A stretch of DNA of 64,000 bases from Mucilaginibacter sp. CSA2-8R (GTDB lineage Bacteria > Bacteroidota > Bacteroidia > Sphingobacteriales > Sphingobacteriaceae): NCBI RefSeq assembly GCF_038806765.1, contig NZ_CP152389.1, forward strand, positions 4,650,001 through 4,714,000, given 5' to 3'. The translations under genes were made by a program, and so were the position numbers. The notes under the pieces are model-generated. The model was not told the DNA's origin. It worked only from the letters and a program-made list of their open reading frames with translations, and made no database searches. Shown here piece after piece: positions 33,549-43,700 of the stretch (position 1 is its first letter; every line of letters begins with the position of its first letter).

Positions 33549-34699
33549 AAATTCTCGTGGTTTACCGGTAAGCTGGCCATTTCCTCCGAATGGATTAAGG
33601 TACTCTTTTCGCGCAGTGGCTTACCCTCCCGTTGTTGCAATACTGCCTGTATTTCGGCTAAAATAGATAGCGCAATCTCTTCCGAGGTTTCCGAACCAAT
33701 GTCAAGTCCCGTTGGTCCATAAACACATTGTAATTCCTCGGTAGTAGCTTCAATGCCGTTCTCATGTAATTCTTCTAACATACGTTGCAGCTTTTTTTTA
33801 GGGCCCAAACTTCCTATGTAAGTAAGTTTTAAAGGCAATAATTGCCGCAACATTGCCAAGTCATAATTATAATTGTGTGTCATCAATACAACAGCCGTGC
33901 GATTATCTACATTAAGCTGAGGCAAAGCTTGTTCGGGTTTAGCTAAAAGAACCCGTTTAGCTTCGGGAAAGCGGGTAGCTACGGCGTAATTTGTGCGTCC
34001 ATCAATTACCGTGGTGTGCCAGCCCATTACTGCTGCCATTTTTACTAACGGAATGGCATCGTTACCGGCACCAAAAACCAGCAGCGATACGGCAGGTTTT
34101 AATAACTCCACAAAACCGGTCAGCTCAGTATCTGCCTGATAGGTCTGAATGGCCGACTTACCATTGACAAGTACAGCTTCGGCGTCACTGCGTAGCTGAG
34201 TTTCCAGTCCTGGGTAATTACATCGATGCTGATACTCTTCGGTTGATAGAAATAAACAGGTACCAGGCTGGGCGCCTTTGCGGTTGGCCAGCGAGAATAG
34301 CGTAACAATAACCGCATTTTGCCGCTTACCTAAAAACTGTTTAAAGAGTTGTATAGGATGATGAGCCTGCCCGGCAAATACAGGCTCAATCAGGATGTGG
34401 ATAATGCCGTTGCAGCCTAAACCTACGCCCAGCTTGGCATCGTCATCATCAGTAGTATCATAGGTAACCAGCATGGGCTGTTGCTGAGCCATTACTAAGC
34501 GGGCTTTGCGCAGGGCATCGCCCTCTAAACAGCCGCCGCTAATGGCACCGGTTAACTGCCCGTCGTCGGTAAAAAGCATGCGGGCACCTGCCCGCCGGTA
34601 AGATGACCCTTCTACTTGTACTACGGTGGCTAAAGCCGTTTGCTTGCCGGCTTGCTGCGCAACATCAAAAGCCTTTACAATATCTTCTAATTCTTTCAT
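33545..34699 (-). CDS. XdhC/CoxI-family maturation protein
   Basis: XdhC-type proteins bind molybdenum cofactor, help sulfurate it and insert it into xanthine dehydrogenase-like enzymes. The N-terminal XdhC_CoxI domain has GSSYRRAGARM (31-41), GGCLEGD (55-61) and GLGCNG (93-98). A Rossmann-type C-terminal domain begins near residue 213 (LLVFGAGNDAIPLV) and contains YIGSLGPKKK. At 384 residues it is full length. It is the first gene of the two-gene unit with the MocA-like gene. The target enzyme is not nearby. Confidence 0.92.
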   Translation of the reverse strand: MKELEDIVKAFDVAQQAGKQTALATVVQVEGSSYRRAGARMLFTDDGQLTGAISGGCLEGDALRKARLVMAQQQPMLVTYDTTDDDDAKLGVGLGCNGIIHILIEPVFAGQAHHPIQLFKQFLGKRQNAVIVTLFSLANRKGAQPGTCLFLSTEEYQHRCNYPGLETQLRSDAEAVLVNGKSAIQTYQADTELTGFVELLKPAVSLLVFGAGNDAIPLVKMAAVMGWHTTVIDGRTNYAVATRFPEAKRVLLAKPEQALPQLNVDNRTAVVLMTHNYNYDLAMLRQLLPLKLTYIGSLGPKKKLQRMLEELHENGIEATTEELQCVYGPTGLDIGSETSEEIALSILAEIQAVLQQREGKPLREKSTLIHSEEMASLPVNHENL

Positions 34700-34783
34700 C
34701 CTGTAGGTAAACTTAAAAAATAACAGGAATAAGAATGTAAAGTTTAATCAATATGCCGAGACAGCACGTTTAGACTCTCGATT

Positions 34784-35854
34784 TTAGAATAAAGAAGTTT
34801 GCTTTCCGGCTTTAGGCGTAAAAAGCGACAAATCATACTCGGGCATTTGCCTGTCGGCCAGGTAGCGGTTGCAGGCCACGCGGTACAATTGCTGGATTGA
34901 CCCGGCCACCTCTCCGTCGCCGCTCATGCGTCGGCCAAACTCGCTGTCGTTTAAATGCCCATCATGGCATTCGCGTATCAGGTTTAATACTTTCTCGGCC
35001 CGGTCGGGGAAAGTTTTGTGTATCCAGTCGGTAAATATTTCGGCAATACTACCGTTAAGGCGTACCATAGTAAAACCAGCATCAACCGCGCCACGGTTAG
35101 CTGCTGCTTTAATAATGGCCGGCACCTCGTTACTGTTAAGTCCCTGAATGATAGGTGCCGTCATCACCCTTACTGGCACACCTTTTTGCGAAAGCTTTTC
35201 AACTACATTTAACCGGCCTATAGAGGTTACCGTACGCGGTTCCAACTTTTGCCGCAGCTGCTCATCAAGTGAGGTGATGGATATATTAACATGAATTAAG
35301 TTAAGCTTAGCCAGTTCAGTAATAATATCTATATCGCGCAGGATGAGGTTGTTTTTAGTAATGATGCTTACAGGGTGCTTATACTGCAAAAACAGTTGCA
35401 GCATGCGCCTGGTAATTTCCAGTTCGCGCTCAATAGGCTGGTAGCAATCAGTATTGCCCGATAAAACGATTGGTGCAGGCTTGTAGCGGCGTTTGTTGAA
35501 ATATTGTTCAAGCAATTCGGGCGCATTACGCTTTACTATAATTTTTCGTTCAAAATCAAGCCCGGCACTAAAGCCGTAATACTCGTGGCTGTTGCGTGCA
35601 TAACAGTAAATACAGCCATGCTCACACCCTTGGTAGGGATTGATAGAATCGCGGTGGTGGATATCCGGACTATTGGATCTGCTGACTATTTGTCTGGGCG
35701 TTTCTTCAAAAATTTGCGTTTTGCCGTTTTGCAGCATAGGCTCGTCAAGCGCCTCAATATGCTGAGCAACATAGCTGGCTTTTAGGTACTTATTATGTGT
35801 ATTTACCTGTGCACCCCGCCCCTTAAAATAATCCTCGTTCGCCGCTACTGCCAT
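34784..35854 (-). CDS. PA0069-family radical SAM protein
   Basis: A radical S-adenosylmethionine protein with the motif C-X3-C-X2-C (Cys77, 81, 84 in YQGCEHGCIYCYARNSH) that binds a [4Fe-4S] cluster. The family, PA0069/Rv2578c, resembles spore photoproduct lyase, but its substrate is unknown. Other expected blocks are IVLSGNTDCYQPIE and ITKNNLILRDID. Length 356 is typical. It stands alone upstream of XdhC on the same strand with an 84-base gap. Co-expression with the molybdenum pair is possible but not supported by a signal. Confidence 0.9.
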   Translation of the reverse strand: MAVAANEDYFKGRGAQVNTHNKYLKASYVAQHIEALDEPMLQNGKTQIFEETPRQIVSRSNSPDIHHRDSINPYQGCEHGCIYCYARNSHEYYGFSAGLDFERKIIVKRNAPELLEQYFNKRRYKPAPIVLSGNTDCYQPIERELEITRRMLQLFLQYKHPVSIITKNNLILRDIDIITELAKLNLIHVNISITSLDEQLRQKLEPRTVTSIGRLNVVEKLSQKGVPVRVMTAPIIQGLNSNEVPAIIKAAANRGAVDAGFTMVRLNGSIAEIFTDWIHKTFPDRAEKVLNLIRECHDGHLNDSEFGRRMSGDGEVAGSIQQLYRVACNRYLADRQMPEYDLSLFTPKAGKQTSLF

Positions 35855-35925
35855 AAAACAAATTTGCTAATTTATTTAGCACGTTTGCAACTTTAAATTT
35901 TTTATTTTACAATAGGCAACGGTAA

Positions 35926-35960
35926 ACAAAAAAGCGCCTGCAAATAATATGCAGGCGCTT
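35926..35960 (-). terminator. terminator downstream of the copper-binding protein gene
   Basis: On the minus strand AAGCGCCTGCA/TGCAGGCGCTT (11 bp, 7-base loop) is followed by TTTTTG. It lies 36 bases past the stop. Confidence 0.85.
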
Positions 35961-35995
35961 AACTCTTCATGGAATTTTAGAAATTTCTTTTCAAC

Positions 35996-36340
35996 TTAGC
36001 TTTGAGTAATTGGTTGGTGCAGCGCATGGCAAGCTTCGGCGCAAGCACGGCAGGCTTCTGCACATTGCTGGCAATGGCTATGCTCATGCTTAGCGCATTC
36101 TTCTGCACACTTACGGCAGGCCTCTTCACATAATAATAAATATTGGAGTGCTATATCTGAGTTACGCTGTAACAGCCGGCTGGCTACCAAACAAATGTCT
36201 GCACAATCCCGGTCGAGCTTTATACACGGCACCATCATCTGCACATCTTTTTCATTTAAACAAGCAGTTGCACAGTTCTCGCAAGCCAATACACAATCTA
36301 AAAGCTTTTGAATAATGTTTTGATATTGATTATTTTCCAT
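35996..36340 (-). CDS. four-helix bundle copper-binding protein (DUF326 type)
   Basis: A 114-residue cytoplasmic protein with 16 cysteines, most in CxxC, CxxxC and similar spacings on predicted helices (CVLACENCATAC, CEEACRKCAEEC, CQQCAEACRACAEAC), plus a KHEHSH segment. This is the pattern of the Csp/DUF326 copper-storage and ferredoxin-like four-helix proteins, where inward-facing Cys hold Cu(I). No signal peptide is present, so the cytosolic form is likely. The ATG at 36340 is preferred over a GTG one codon earlier. No copper exporter or regulator is adjacent. Confidence 0.87.
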   Translation of the reverse strand: MENNQYQNIIQKLLDCVLACENCATACLNEKDVQMMVPCIKLDRDCADICLVASRLLQRNSDIALQYLLLCEEACRKCAEECAKHEHSHCQQCAEACRACAEACHALHQPITQS

Positions 36341-36409
36341 CACTTATCCTCCTTAATTTCTATTAAGAAGATTTTTTAAGAAACAATGTTTACTTAAATT
36401 TCAATTAAT

Positions 36410-36443
36410 AAAAAAAGGGACAAAGCCTTATAGCCTTGTCCCT
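36410..36443 (-). terminator. terminator of the glycine-rich protein gene
   Basis: On the minus strand AGGGACAA/TTGTCCCT with an inner AGG/CCT pairing is followed by TTTTTTT, a clear intrinsic terminator. Confidence 0.8.
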
Positions 36444-36469
36444 CTCTTAAAACTATTAACACTTATAAA

Positions 36470-37480
36470 TTACTGGTCATCATCGTCATCACCAGGTACA
36501 CTGCTTACTACGTAGATAACTTTACCGTCAGCGTTGCGCTGTTGTTGTAAGTAAATACCATCCGGAGTAACATAATATTTTTGTCCGTCGATTTTTACTT
36601 TGCGGCTATTTTCAGGCAGCTCGTCAATTACATCACCTACTTGCGGGTAATCGTTGTTATTATTGTTATAGCTACTGTTATTGTTATACTGGCCATTATC
36701 GTTGTATTGACCGTTTTCGGTATTCAATTCGCCGTCTTTACCGGCTACACGGTAAGCTAAACGACCATTAGGTTTAGTGATAGGCAAATAATAAACTCCG
36801 TTCGACTCATAATACTGCTGACCATCAATAGTAATCGGTTCAGCATCGTTGGGCAATTGGTTAATTTCGGCACCTACCGGTGGTTCAACTACAGTATATT
36901 GATTGTTGTACTGTTGGTAATAAAACCCGTTACTGTAATAGTATTGGTTGTTACCCCAATAAAACGGATAGTATCCGTAAGGCAATACGCCGATGCTTAC
37001 CCCAATGCGTGGATAATAATAGCTGTTGTAATATCCGCGGTAATTATAGGCTAAGCCACCGTACGGACGGCCGTAAAAACCTCTTACGCCACCACGGTAA
37101 TAAGGGCGACCATAAAAGTAACCACGATTACCAAAACCACCGTATCCCGGACGGACTATACCACCGCGGTAGCCATAACTACCCCGAGGCACTACGCCAC
37201 CGATGCGGCCGCCAAAATTAGGCCTTACACTGTAATTACCACGCGGTGCAAAACCTCCACGAGAAGAAAAGCCGCCACCCACACGGCCTCCACCGCCAAA
37301 GCTACCACCGCCGCGGAAGCCACCGCCTCCACCAAAACTTCCCCCACCATGAAAACCGCCTCCACCATGGAAGCCGCCGCCGCCTCTGCCGCCACGTTGT
37401 GCATCAGCATTAAACGCCAGCGACATAGTTGTAAGGATACTCAATCCTAAACCAACCAGATATTTGTTAAAGTTTTTCAT
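36470..37480 (-). CDS. secreted Gly-rich protein with two C-terminal repeats (DUF6515-like)
   Basis: A 336-residue exported protein. A signal peptide (LGLSILTTMSLAFNADAQ) precedes a stretch of Gly, Arg, Phe and His-rich repeats (GGFHGG, GGSFGGG; residues 29-85), then a Tyr/Gly-rich region (GYRGG, YNSYYYPRIG) up to about 190. The C-terminal part holds two copies of one module: PPVGAEINQLPNDAEPITI with DGQQYYESNGVYY, and PQVGDVIDELPENSRKVKI with DGQKYYVTPDGIYL. The layout suits DUF6515-like surface or periplasmic proteins of unknown role. It ends in an acidic DDDDDQ. Confidence 0.75.
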   Translation of the reverse strand: MKNFNKYLVGLGLSILTTMSLAFNADAQRGGRGGGGFHGGGGFHGGGSFGGGGGFRGGGSFGGGGRVGGGFSSRGGFAPRGNYSVRPNFGGRIGGVVPRGSYGYRGGIVRPGYGGFGNRGYFYGRPYYRGGVRGFYGRPYGGLAYNYRGYYNSYYYPRIGVSIGVLPYGYYPFYWGNNQYYYSNGFYYQQYNNQYTVVEPPVGAEINQLPNDAEPITIDGQQYYESNGVYYLPITKPNGRLAYRVAGKDGELNTENGQYNDNGQYNNNSSYNNNNNDYPQVGDVIDELPENSRKVKIDGQKYYVTPDGIYLQQQRNADGKVIYVVSSVPGDDDDDQ

Positions 37481-37660
37481 TTTTTAAACTAACCGGAAGT
37501 TGCAGCCTCCGTATCTCCTTTTCTGCATTATTCGACTGTTTAATTCATACAGAGTTTAACGCTTTATATATTATTTTTTGAGGCTTAATTACTTATTGGT
37601 AAGCCCGTAACATTTTAGCAAAACCGCATAGTATGTTTTAAGGTTATCCAATAAAACATC

Positions 37661-37981
37661 ATGACCATGAACATCGAAAGCAACGATAATTTAAACAATC
37701 AAGAAGACTACCTTGACACTGATAACGACAAGAGACAAGATGCCGGCAACGCAGATGCTGCCAAGTTTAATACCGACGAGCAAGAAGATGCTGTAAATGA
37801 CCGGGAGGATACTCAGCACACGAACGACCAGCACCTGAACAATAACACAGGCAACACAGAACCACCGCTTACTACCCAGGGAGATAGCGCTGAGATGGAA
37901 GAAAATATGGGCGGCAGTACCAACCTGTCGTTAGACCAATTAAAGAAAGAAGGCGACCCGGAAGGGATGGACGGGAAATAA
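37661..37981 (+). CDS. acidic, disordered small protein, unknown function
   Basis: A 106-residue Asp/Asn/Glu-rich soluble protein with no hydrophobic segment (for example DNLNNQEDYLDTDNDKRQD, EDAVNDREDTQHTNDQ). The C-terminus LSLDQLKKEGDPEGMDGK looks more ordered. Similar acidic proteins in Sphingobacteriaceae are annotated hypothetical. Two adjacent ATGs (37661 and 37667) are possible starts. A very strong terminator follows at once, which supports it being a transcribed gene. Confidence 0.6.
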   Translation: MTMNIESNDNLNNQEDYLDTDNDKRQDAGNADAAKFNTDEQEDAVNDREDTQHTNDQHLNNNTGNTEPPLTTQGDSAEMEENMGGSTNLSLDQLKKEGDPEGMDGK

Positions 37982-37986
37982 ACTAC

Positions 37987-38027
37987 AAAACAAAAGGGCC
38001 TTTGCTAAGCAAAGGCCCTTTTGTTTT
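37987..38027. terminator. bidirectional terminator with a 19-bp perfect stem
   Basis: AAAACAAAAGGGCCTTTGC pairs fully with GCAAAGGCCCTTTTGTTTT around a TAA loop. Both arms end in A/T runs, so it serves the acidic-protein gene and the SusCD operon that converge here. Confidence 0.92.
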
Positions 38028-38043
38028 TGTATAAATGGTCAAA

Positions 38044-38520
38044 TTAATGATCGTCCTGCAGGAATTTAGTTCTGCGGTAACCAGTATATTTCACTTGGTA
38101 TGTTGTACTTGCGTTTGAATACAGCGTAGCCGTAAACGTAATCAGATCGGTAGTTACACCAGAACCAGGTGCTTTGATCCCGTTTTTGGTGATCTTACCA
38201 TTAGTAATTACGATAGGCTTAAACACATAAGTACCGGTGATGTCTGTGCCGGTAGGCTGCGAAAATGTACCCGCGTTTAAATCAACATTAACTAAAGTTT
38301 GGTAACCATAATCGGCTTCTTTAAGCCACATTTGGGTATTTGAGTTTGCTGCTGTATTAAAAGTGCTTACCCGGTAATAATTAGGATCACCATCATCAGC
38401 TTGGACCCAAAATTCACCAGACATATCCTGCACGTTTGTTCCGCCTGCATCAATCGTGTTTTTTCGGCATGAACTGAATGCGAAGGCAAATAATATAAAT
38501 GTGTATAATATCTTTTTCAT
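38044..38520 (-). CDS. lipoprotein of the SusCD operon, lipid-binding-domain-like
   Basis: A 158-residue lipoprotein: signal peptide with lipobox FSSC (Cys18), then MSGEFWVQADDGDPNYY and a beta-rich body. The GEFWV opening resembles the Bacteroidota Lipid_bd (PF12888) family, but the match is by eye. It is the last gene of the first SusCD operon, 15 bases after the Ig-like lipoprotein gene. Such proteins are taken to be surface accessories for substrate capture. Confidence 0.65.
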   Translation of the reverse strand: MKKILYTFILFAFAFSSCRKNTIDAGGTNVQDMSGEFWVQADDGDPNYYRVSTFNTAANSNTQMWLKEADYGYQTLVNVDLNAGTFSQPTGTDITGTYVFKPIVITNGKITKNGIKAPGSGVTTDLITFTATLYSNASTTYQVKYTGYRRTKFLQDDH

Positions 38521-38535
38521 GTTATCAGATGCTGA

Positions 38536-39201
38536 TTATTGTTTAACAAAAGTTCTTACAGCCGTACCATAACCTGGATTTATGATTACCCAAGAATATT
38601 GGCTTAGCGTACCGTTTGCGCCTGGAGTTGAGCTCTCAGTTGATGAACTGGTAGTCAATCCGTCGCTGCTTATTTGCGATGGGAGGTACACACGGTTACC
38701 AACCTGATTAAGTGCCACAGCTACCAAACTTACGTTGGCTGCCCCGCCCGGATTGTTCACAGTATATACACCAGGTCCAATCTTGGTCCAAACTGCCGAT
38801 TGGCCCGTCGCAGCTCTTAAATAACTTCCTGAAAAATCATTTGCTGCAGCAGTAGCGTCTGGCGACGTTACAATAACCGTACGGCTTGAGGTAGCCGAAT
38901 AACCGTCTTTGTTAACTGCGGTGTAGGTTAAAGGATAAACGCCAACTACATTAGTATTTACTGTTCCTGTAGTGGTTACTTTTAAATCGTTAGTTCCCTC
39001 TTTAGCAGTAATACCTGGGTCAGTATAAGCTCCTCCTTTAGTTACCACTACATACTGGCTTCCGGTACGAGTAAATACCGGATAATAAGTAATAGTAGAC
39101 ACGCCAACTGTCCCTTCAGGATAATTAAAGTTATCTTTCTGACACGAAAATATGGATAGGCACATTAGCGCCGCCCCAATAAATCCTATATATTTTTTCA
39201 T
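38536..39201 (-). CDS. Ig-like (DUF5011-type) lipoprotein of the SusCD operon
   Basis: A 221-residue surface lipoprotein with lipobox SIFSC (Cys20). Residues about 50-112 form an immunoglobulin-like DUF5011 module (GGAYTDPGITAKEG, then GVYPLTYTAVNKDGYSA). The second half (NDFSGSYLRAATGQSAVWT, SWVIINPGYGT) is a beta domain seen in BT_2262-type accessory proteins. It lies between SusD and the 158-residue lipoprotein in the operon. The likely role is to bind substrate at the surface. Confidence 0.75.
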   Translation of the reverse strand: MKKYIGFIGAALMCLSIFSCQKDNFNYPEGTVGVSTITYYPVFTRTGSQYVVVTKGGAYTDPGITAKEGTNDLKVTTTGTVNTNVVGVYPLTYTAVNKDGYSATSSRTVIVTSPDATAAANDFSGSYLRAATGQSAVWTKIGPGVYTVNNPGGAANVSLVAVALNQVGNRVYLPSQISSDGLTTSSSTESSTPGANGTLSQYSWVIINPGYGTAVRTFVKQ

Positions 39202-39229
39202 GATAATATTCTACTGTGTTTAAATAAAT

Positions 39230-40690
39230 TTATTTACCCCACCATACCGGAGTAGTAATTGGCACTTCGGCTGGTGTATTGGCATTACGGCTCCGCTCAA
39301 CATCCGGAAACACCAAACGCTTAGGGAATTTACCCGAAGTTACACCGGCATTTGAGTACACCCATTGCCCCGGTACATAAGCAGCATTGGTAGAATATAC
39401 CGGGCTGATAGCTGGAATACCAGTACGTTGCTGGTCGAAGAAACCCTCAAGCGTATGACCTGTGCTCGGGAACGAAACCCATTTTTGAGTAATAATTGCT
39501 GTAAGCTTTTGATCAAACGTACCTGATGATGGGAAAGGATATAAACCACCACGGGCTTGTCCGGCCTGGGCAAAAGCAGCGTTTACACCGTTGTCATACA
39601 AGGCTGCCGCATTAGCGCCACCGCCATAACGAAGATTTGCTTCTGCTTGTAAAAAGTACGACTCGGCTTTAGTGATAAAAAATACCGGATCGGTAGGTTT
39701 CTGAACTGGAGTGTTTGCGTTGGCATACTCCGGGTGAGCAGATAACGAAGCGTTAAAGTCTCCCTGATTAACAGACACAACATTTGATGTACCAAAGTAT
39801 GATACTGCACGCGGGTCGTTATTTTGCTTAAGGTAACTGGCCAGGGTAGTGCTTGCTCTTAAGTTTGTAGTAGCATTAAGCGCGTAAATGTTATAAGTAT
39901 AAAACGGATTACGTCTGTCAGTAGCGTCGGTGTATGATGTTACACCGGCATCTGTAGTCAAAAAGTCTGCATTTCTGGCTATCAGTTTTTGATAACCGGC
40001 CTGAGCTTCGGTTGGTTTAGCATTAATCATACGCAGGTACATTTTAAGCTCAAGCGTATTAGCAAACTGACGCCATTTGGTCATATCGCCGCCAAATACA
40101 AAATCAGCCGATGCTGCAGTTCCGGATAAATTGGCACTGTAGTTGGTAGCTAATGCAGCTTCCATTTCGCCGATTAAGCCGGTATAAATGCTGTAACCGT
40201 CGTCAAACTTAGGCTGTAAACCGTCAATGCCTTTAAAAGCTTCGGTATAAGGTACCTGGTCGTAAAGATCTACCAATGTTTCGTATACAAAGGCTTTCAT
40301 TACTGTAGACATTAGGTAATACTGGTTGTTACCGCTTGCTTTAGCCTTTGTGATAGCCAACTGCAAATCGTTTAACGAACCGGCAAAAAGCTCACTATAA
40401 TTAGCGTTAAGGTCTGTTCTGATAACGTTGTATGCATCAATGTTACGGTACTGGCTTGCACTGTTTGACTGTGCCCAGTACTGTGACCAAATACCACCTA
40501 ATATATTCAGTTCGCCTCCAATGCGTCCGGCTGCTGATATTACCGCAGACGGGAACAGAATTTGAGGGGTAGCCGCATCAACCGAAGGGTTGTTAGGGCT
40601 AACGTTTATATCTGCAATCTTACTACAGCCAAATGATAAATATGAAATGGCGAATACTAATGCTGATTTATATAAAGTTCTTCTTTTCAT
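39230..40690 (-). CDS. SusD/RagB-like outer-membrane lipoprotein
   Basis: The substrate-binding lid lipoprotein that sits on its SusC channel. It has lipobox LSFGC, an opening DINVSPNNPSVDAATPQILF typical of SusD-like_2 (PF12771), and helical repeats up to a C-terminal FPDVERSRNAN. I use the ATG at 40690 (MKRRTLYKS, 486 residues) rather than an in-frame TTG three codons upstream. Its start lies 13 bases past the SusC stop. No glycosidase or lyase gene is linked, so the substrate class is open. Confidence 0.92.
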   Translation of the reverse strand: MKRRTLYKSALVFAISYLSFGCSKIADINVSPNNPSVDAATPQILFPSAVISAAGRIGGELNILGGIWSQYWAQSNSASQYRNIDAYNVIRTDLNANYSELFAGSLNDLQLAITKAKASGNNQYYLMSTVMKAFVYETLVDLYDQVPYTEAFKGIDGLQPKFDDGYSIYTGLIGEMEAALATNYSANLSGTAASADFVFGGDMTKWRQFANTLELKMYLRMINAKPTEAQAGYQKLIARNADFLTTDAGVTSYTDATDRRNPFYTYNIYALNATTNLRASTTLASYLKQNNDPRAVSYFGTSNVVSVNQGDFNASLSAHPEYANANTPVQKPTDPVFFITKAESYFLQAEANLRYGGGANAAALYDNGVNAAFAQAGQARGGLYPFPSSGTFDQKLTAIITQKWVSFPSTGHTLEGFFDQQRTGIPAISPVYSTNAAYVPGQWVYSNAGVTSGKFPKRLVFPDVERSRNANTPAEVPITTPVWWGK

Positions 40691-40703
40691 GTTTTCCAAC
40701 TAA

Positions 40704-43700
40704 TTAAAATGAAACCTTTAATGATGCACCCATGTATCTTAAAGGCGGCGCAGTTCTGAACTCACCAAACTCACTAGCCAAATCTATACCTTGGTTAGAT
40801 ACCTCAGGGTCAATAGTTTGATTGCGTTTTGGCAACCAGGTATAAAGGTTACGGCCAAATACGCTAATCATAGCACGTTGTGCACCTAATTTAGCGGCTA
40901 TTGAAGCAGGCAGGCTGTAACTTAAAGTTAACTCTCTTAATTTTACATAGGTTTTATCTAAAATCCTGTTTTGATAAGCCTGTGCCTTGTTTGAGGTTGG
41001 GTAATAATAATCGTCGATGTTGGTTTCTGTGATAGGCGTAGTGTTTTCTACATAGCTTGTTGAGCCGTTAGCAGCGGTTACAGCCTGTACAGAGTTTGGC
41101 ACGATGAACGGACGACGGTCATTGTACAAAGTTTTCTGATCAGCACCTACGAAGTTCAATAAGTCGGCAGTTCCTGAGTAGAAACGACCGCCCTGGCGCC
41201 AGTCTAAAGTAAAGCCCAAAGTAAATTGTTTAACTCTGATGCTGTTAGATAAACCCATCTGGAAGTCAGATTGTGAAGTACCGTAGTTTCCTAAATCGGT
41301 AGATGTTACCGGGAAACCCTGGTTGTTTACAACAATACGGCCCTGTGGATCATATACCGGTACCGGAGCCAGGAACACGCCCAAAGGCTGACCTGCAATG
41401 GCTGCTAACTGCGCATCATATGCACTGTTTAGTACCACTTTGTTTAAGCCGTTAGGTAATTCTAACACTAAATTGCGGTTGCGGGTAAAGTTGTAATTAA
41501 CATCCCAGGTAATGTTTTTAGATTTAACTGGTGTACCATGTACCGATAACTCAATACCACGGTTTCTTACTCTACCAAAGTTAAGTACTGCTGTAGTATA
41601 ACCTGATGACGGAGAAGTTGATACTGGCAGGATTTGGTCCTTCTTAACACGACTGTAGTAAGTGAAATCAAATCCGAGTCTGTTACTCAAGAAATTTGCC
41701 TCCATACCCAACTCAAGTTCTGTTTGAGTTTCAGGTTTCAGGGTTCCGTTATTAAGCTGGTTACTTACTGTAAAGCCAGGTACCCCGTTAAATGGAAATG
41801 CGTTGTTACCAAAACCTAAACCAATGTTAGTTGCAGTGATGGTATTGATAATACGATACGGATCAGTATCGCTACCTGTTTTACCATAGCTGGCGCGTAA
41901 TTTTGCGCTGGTAAACGTTTCGCTTTGTAAACCGAATGATTGCAGGAAGTTGTAAGCTAAGCTGGCGCCCGGATAAAAATAATTGTTTTTACCCTTAGGT
42001 AATGTTGATGACCAGTCGTTACGTCCGGTTAAAGTTAAATACAAGTAATTTTTGTAACCCAAAGTAGCCTGTGCGTAAACACCTAATAAACGGCGGTGAG
42101 TGTCAGACTCAACACTGCTTGGCTGGTTAGATGTGTTAGATAACTGGTAAAACCCAGGGATAGTTAAACCCTGCACTTCGCTGCTCAAAGTACGTCCGCC
42201 ACGGTCGTTGTAGTTTACACCAACTAAACCGTTGATATTAAAATCTGAAGTTATATTTGAGTTAAATAAAGCGTTAACTTTTGAATCGTATTCAAATTGT
42301 TTGAATGAATCTTCGATAACGTTACCCACATCTGCAGCACGGGTGGCACCCTCAGGGTTGGTTGGATTAGCACCGTTCCAGCTGCCAGGAGCTGGGTTGT
42401 TTACGTTGTGCCATATTCTGTCGCCAGAGTTGTTAACGTCAACACCTTGCTGAATCTGGAAGGTTAACCATTTGTTGGCTTTATATTGTAAGTTAACGTT
42501 ACCATATATCCTATCGCTACGGTAACGGCTACCGTTTTCGTAAAGTGCATAATATGGGTTTTCTGCAAACGGCGTAAAGTAGTTATCAACGTTGAAGTAC
42601 TGGTTTTTATAATCGCGCAAATCACGAATAGGAATATTACCCGGAATTTGCAATATTTCTTCGTAAAAACCAGAACCGATACCAGAATCGCCCTGGCCAG
42701 TGGCGACAAAGCGCGATGCTTTGCTTACATAGTTCATCGAAGCCTCTGCTGTAAAGCCTTTATAGGTAGTTGATCCCTTTAAGCTAAAGTTGTTACGTTT
42801 GTAGCTATCATTGCTTGATGGTAAAATACCATTGCTATAAACGTTACCATAAGACATGTAGTAAGTTGACGTTTCGTTACCACCACTAACCGCTACCTGG
42901 TTGTTTAATTCCAAACCGGTATCAAAAGCATTTTTGACATTGTTTTCAACAAACGAAAAAGGCTTAAGTAACTGCGAGTTATTAACAACAGCGCCCCATG
43001 GTCTAACTACACCGTCGTATTTAGGTCCCCAGTTTCCGTTTTCAGAAATATAAGATTGAGAATCCCAACCCTGACCGAAAACCTGCTGCGGATGGTAAAA
43101 CAAAGCAACATTAGTAAGCGTGGCACCAATGTTTACATCAACAGTTGGCTTGCCAATTTTACCACGTTTAGTAGTAATTAAGATTACACCGTTAGAACCT
43201 CTCGAACCATATAACGCGGTTGCCGCCGATCCTTTTAAGATACTCATGTTTTCAATAGAGTTAGGATCGATATCGTTGGCATTGTTACCAAAATCAAAAT
43301 TGGCATCAGATCCCGGACGTGAGTTATCAATAGGCACACCGTCAATAATGTACAAAGGTTGATTACTACCGGTAATTGACGAAAAGCTACGGATGATAAC
43401 CTTAGTTGAACCACCCGGAGAACCCGAAGTGTTGGAAATACTCACACCAGCCACTTTACCCTGAACACCACTGAACAGGTTGATAGATGATGAAGCATTA
43501 ATTTCGTTAGAAGTTACCGTAGTTTGAGCATAACCTAGCGATTTCTTTTCGCTGCGTGTACCTAACGCGGTAACTACAACTTCGCCTAACTGCTTTACGT
43601 TAGGCGCCAACGCAACGTTTAATACATTACCTGTTGGTACTGCCTCTTGCGGGTTATAACCAATAAAGGTAAAAACCAACGAACCACCACTGGGTAGTTT

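Noticed and set aside
36857..37221. Plus-strand frames inside the Gly-rich gene
   Set aside because: They arise from low-complexity Gly/Tyr codons read in reverse.
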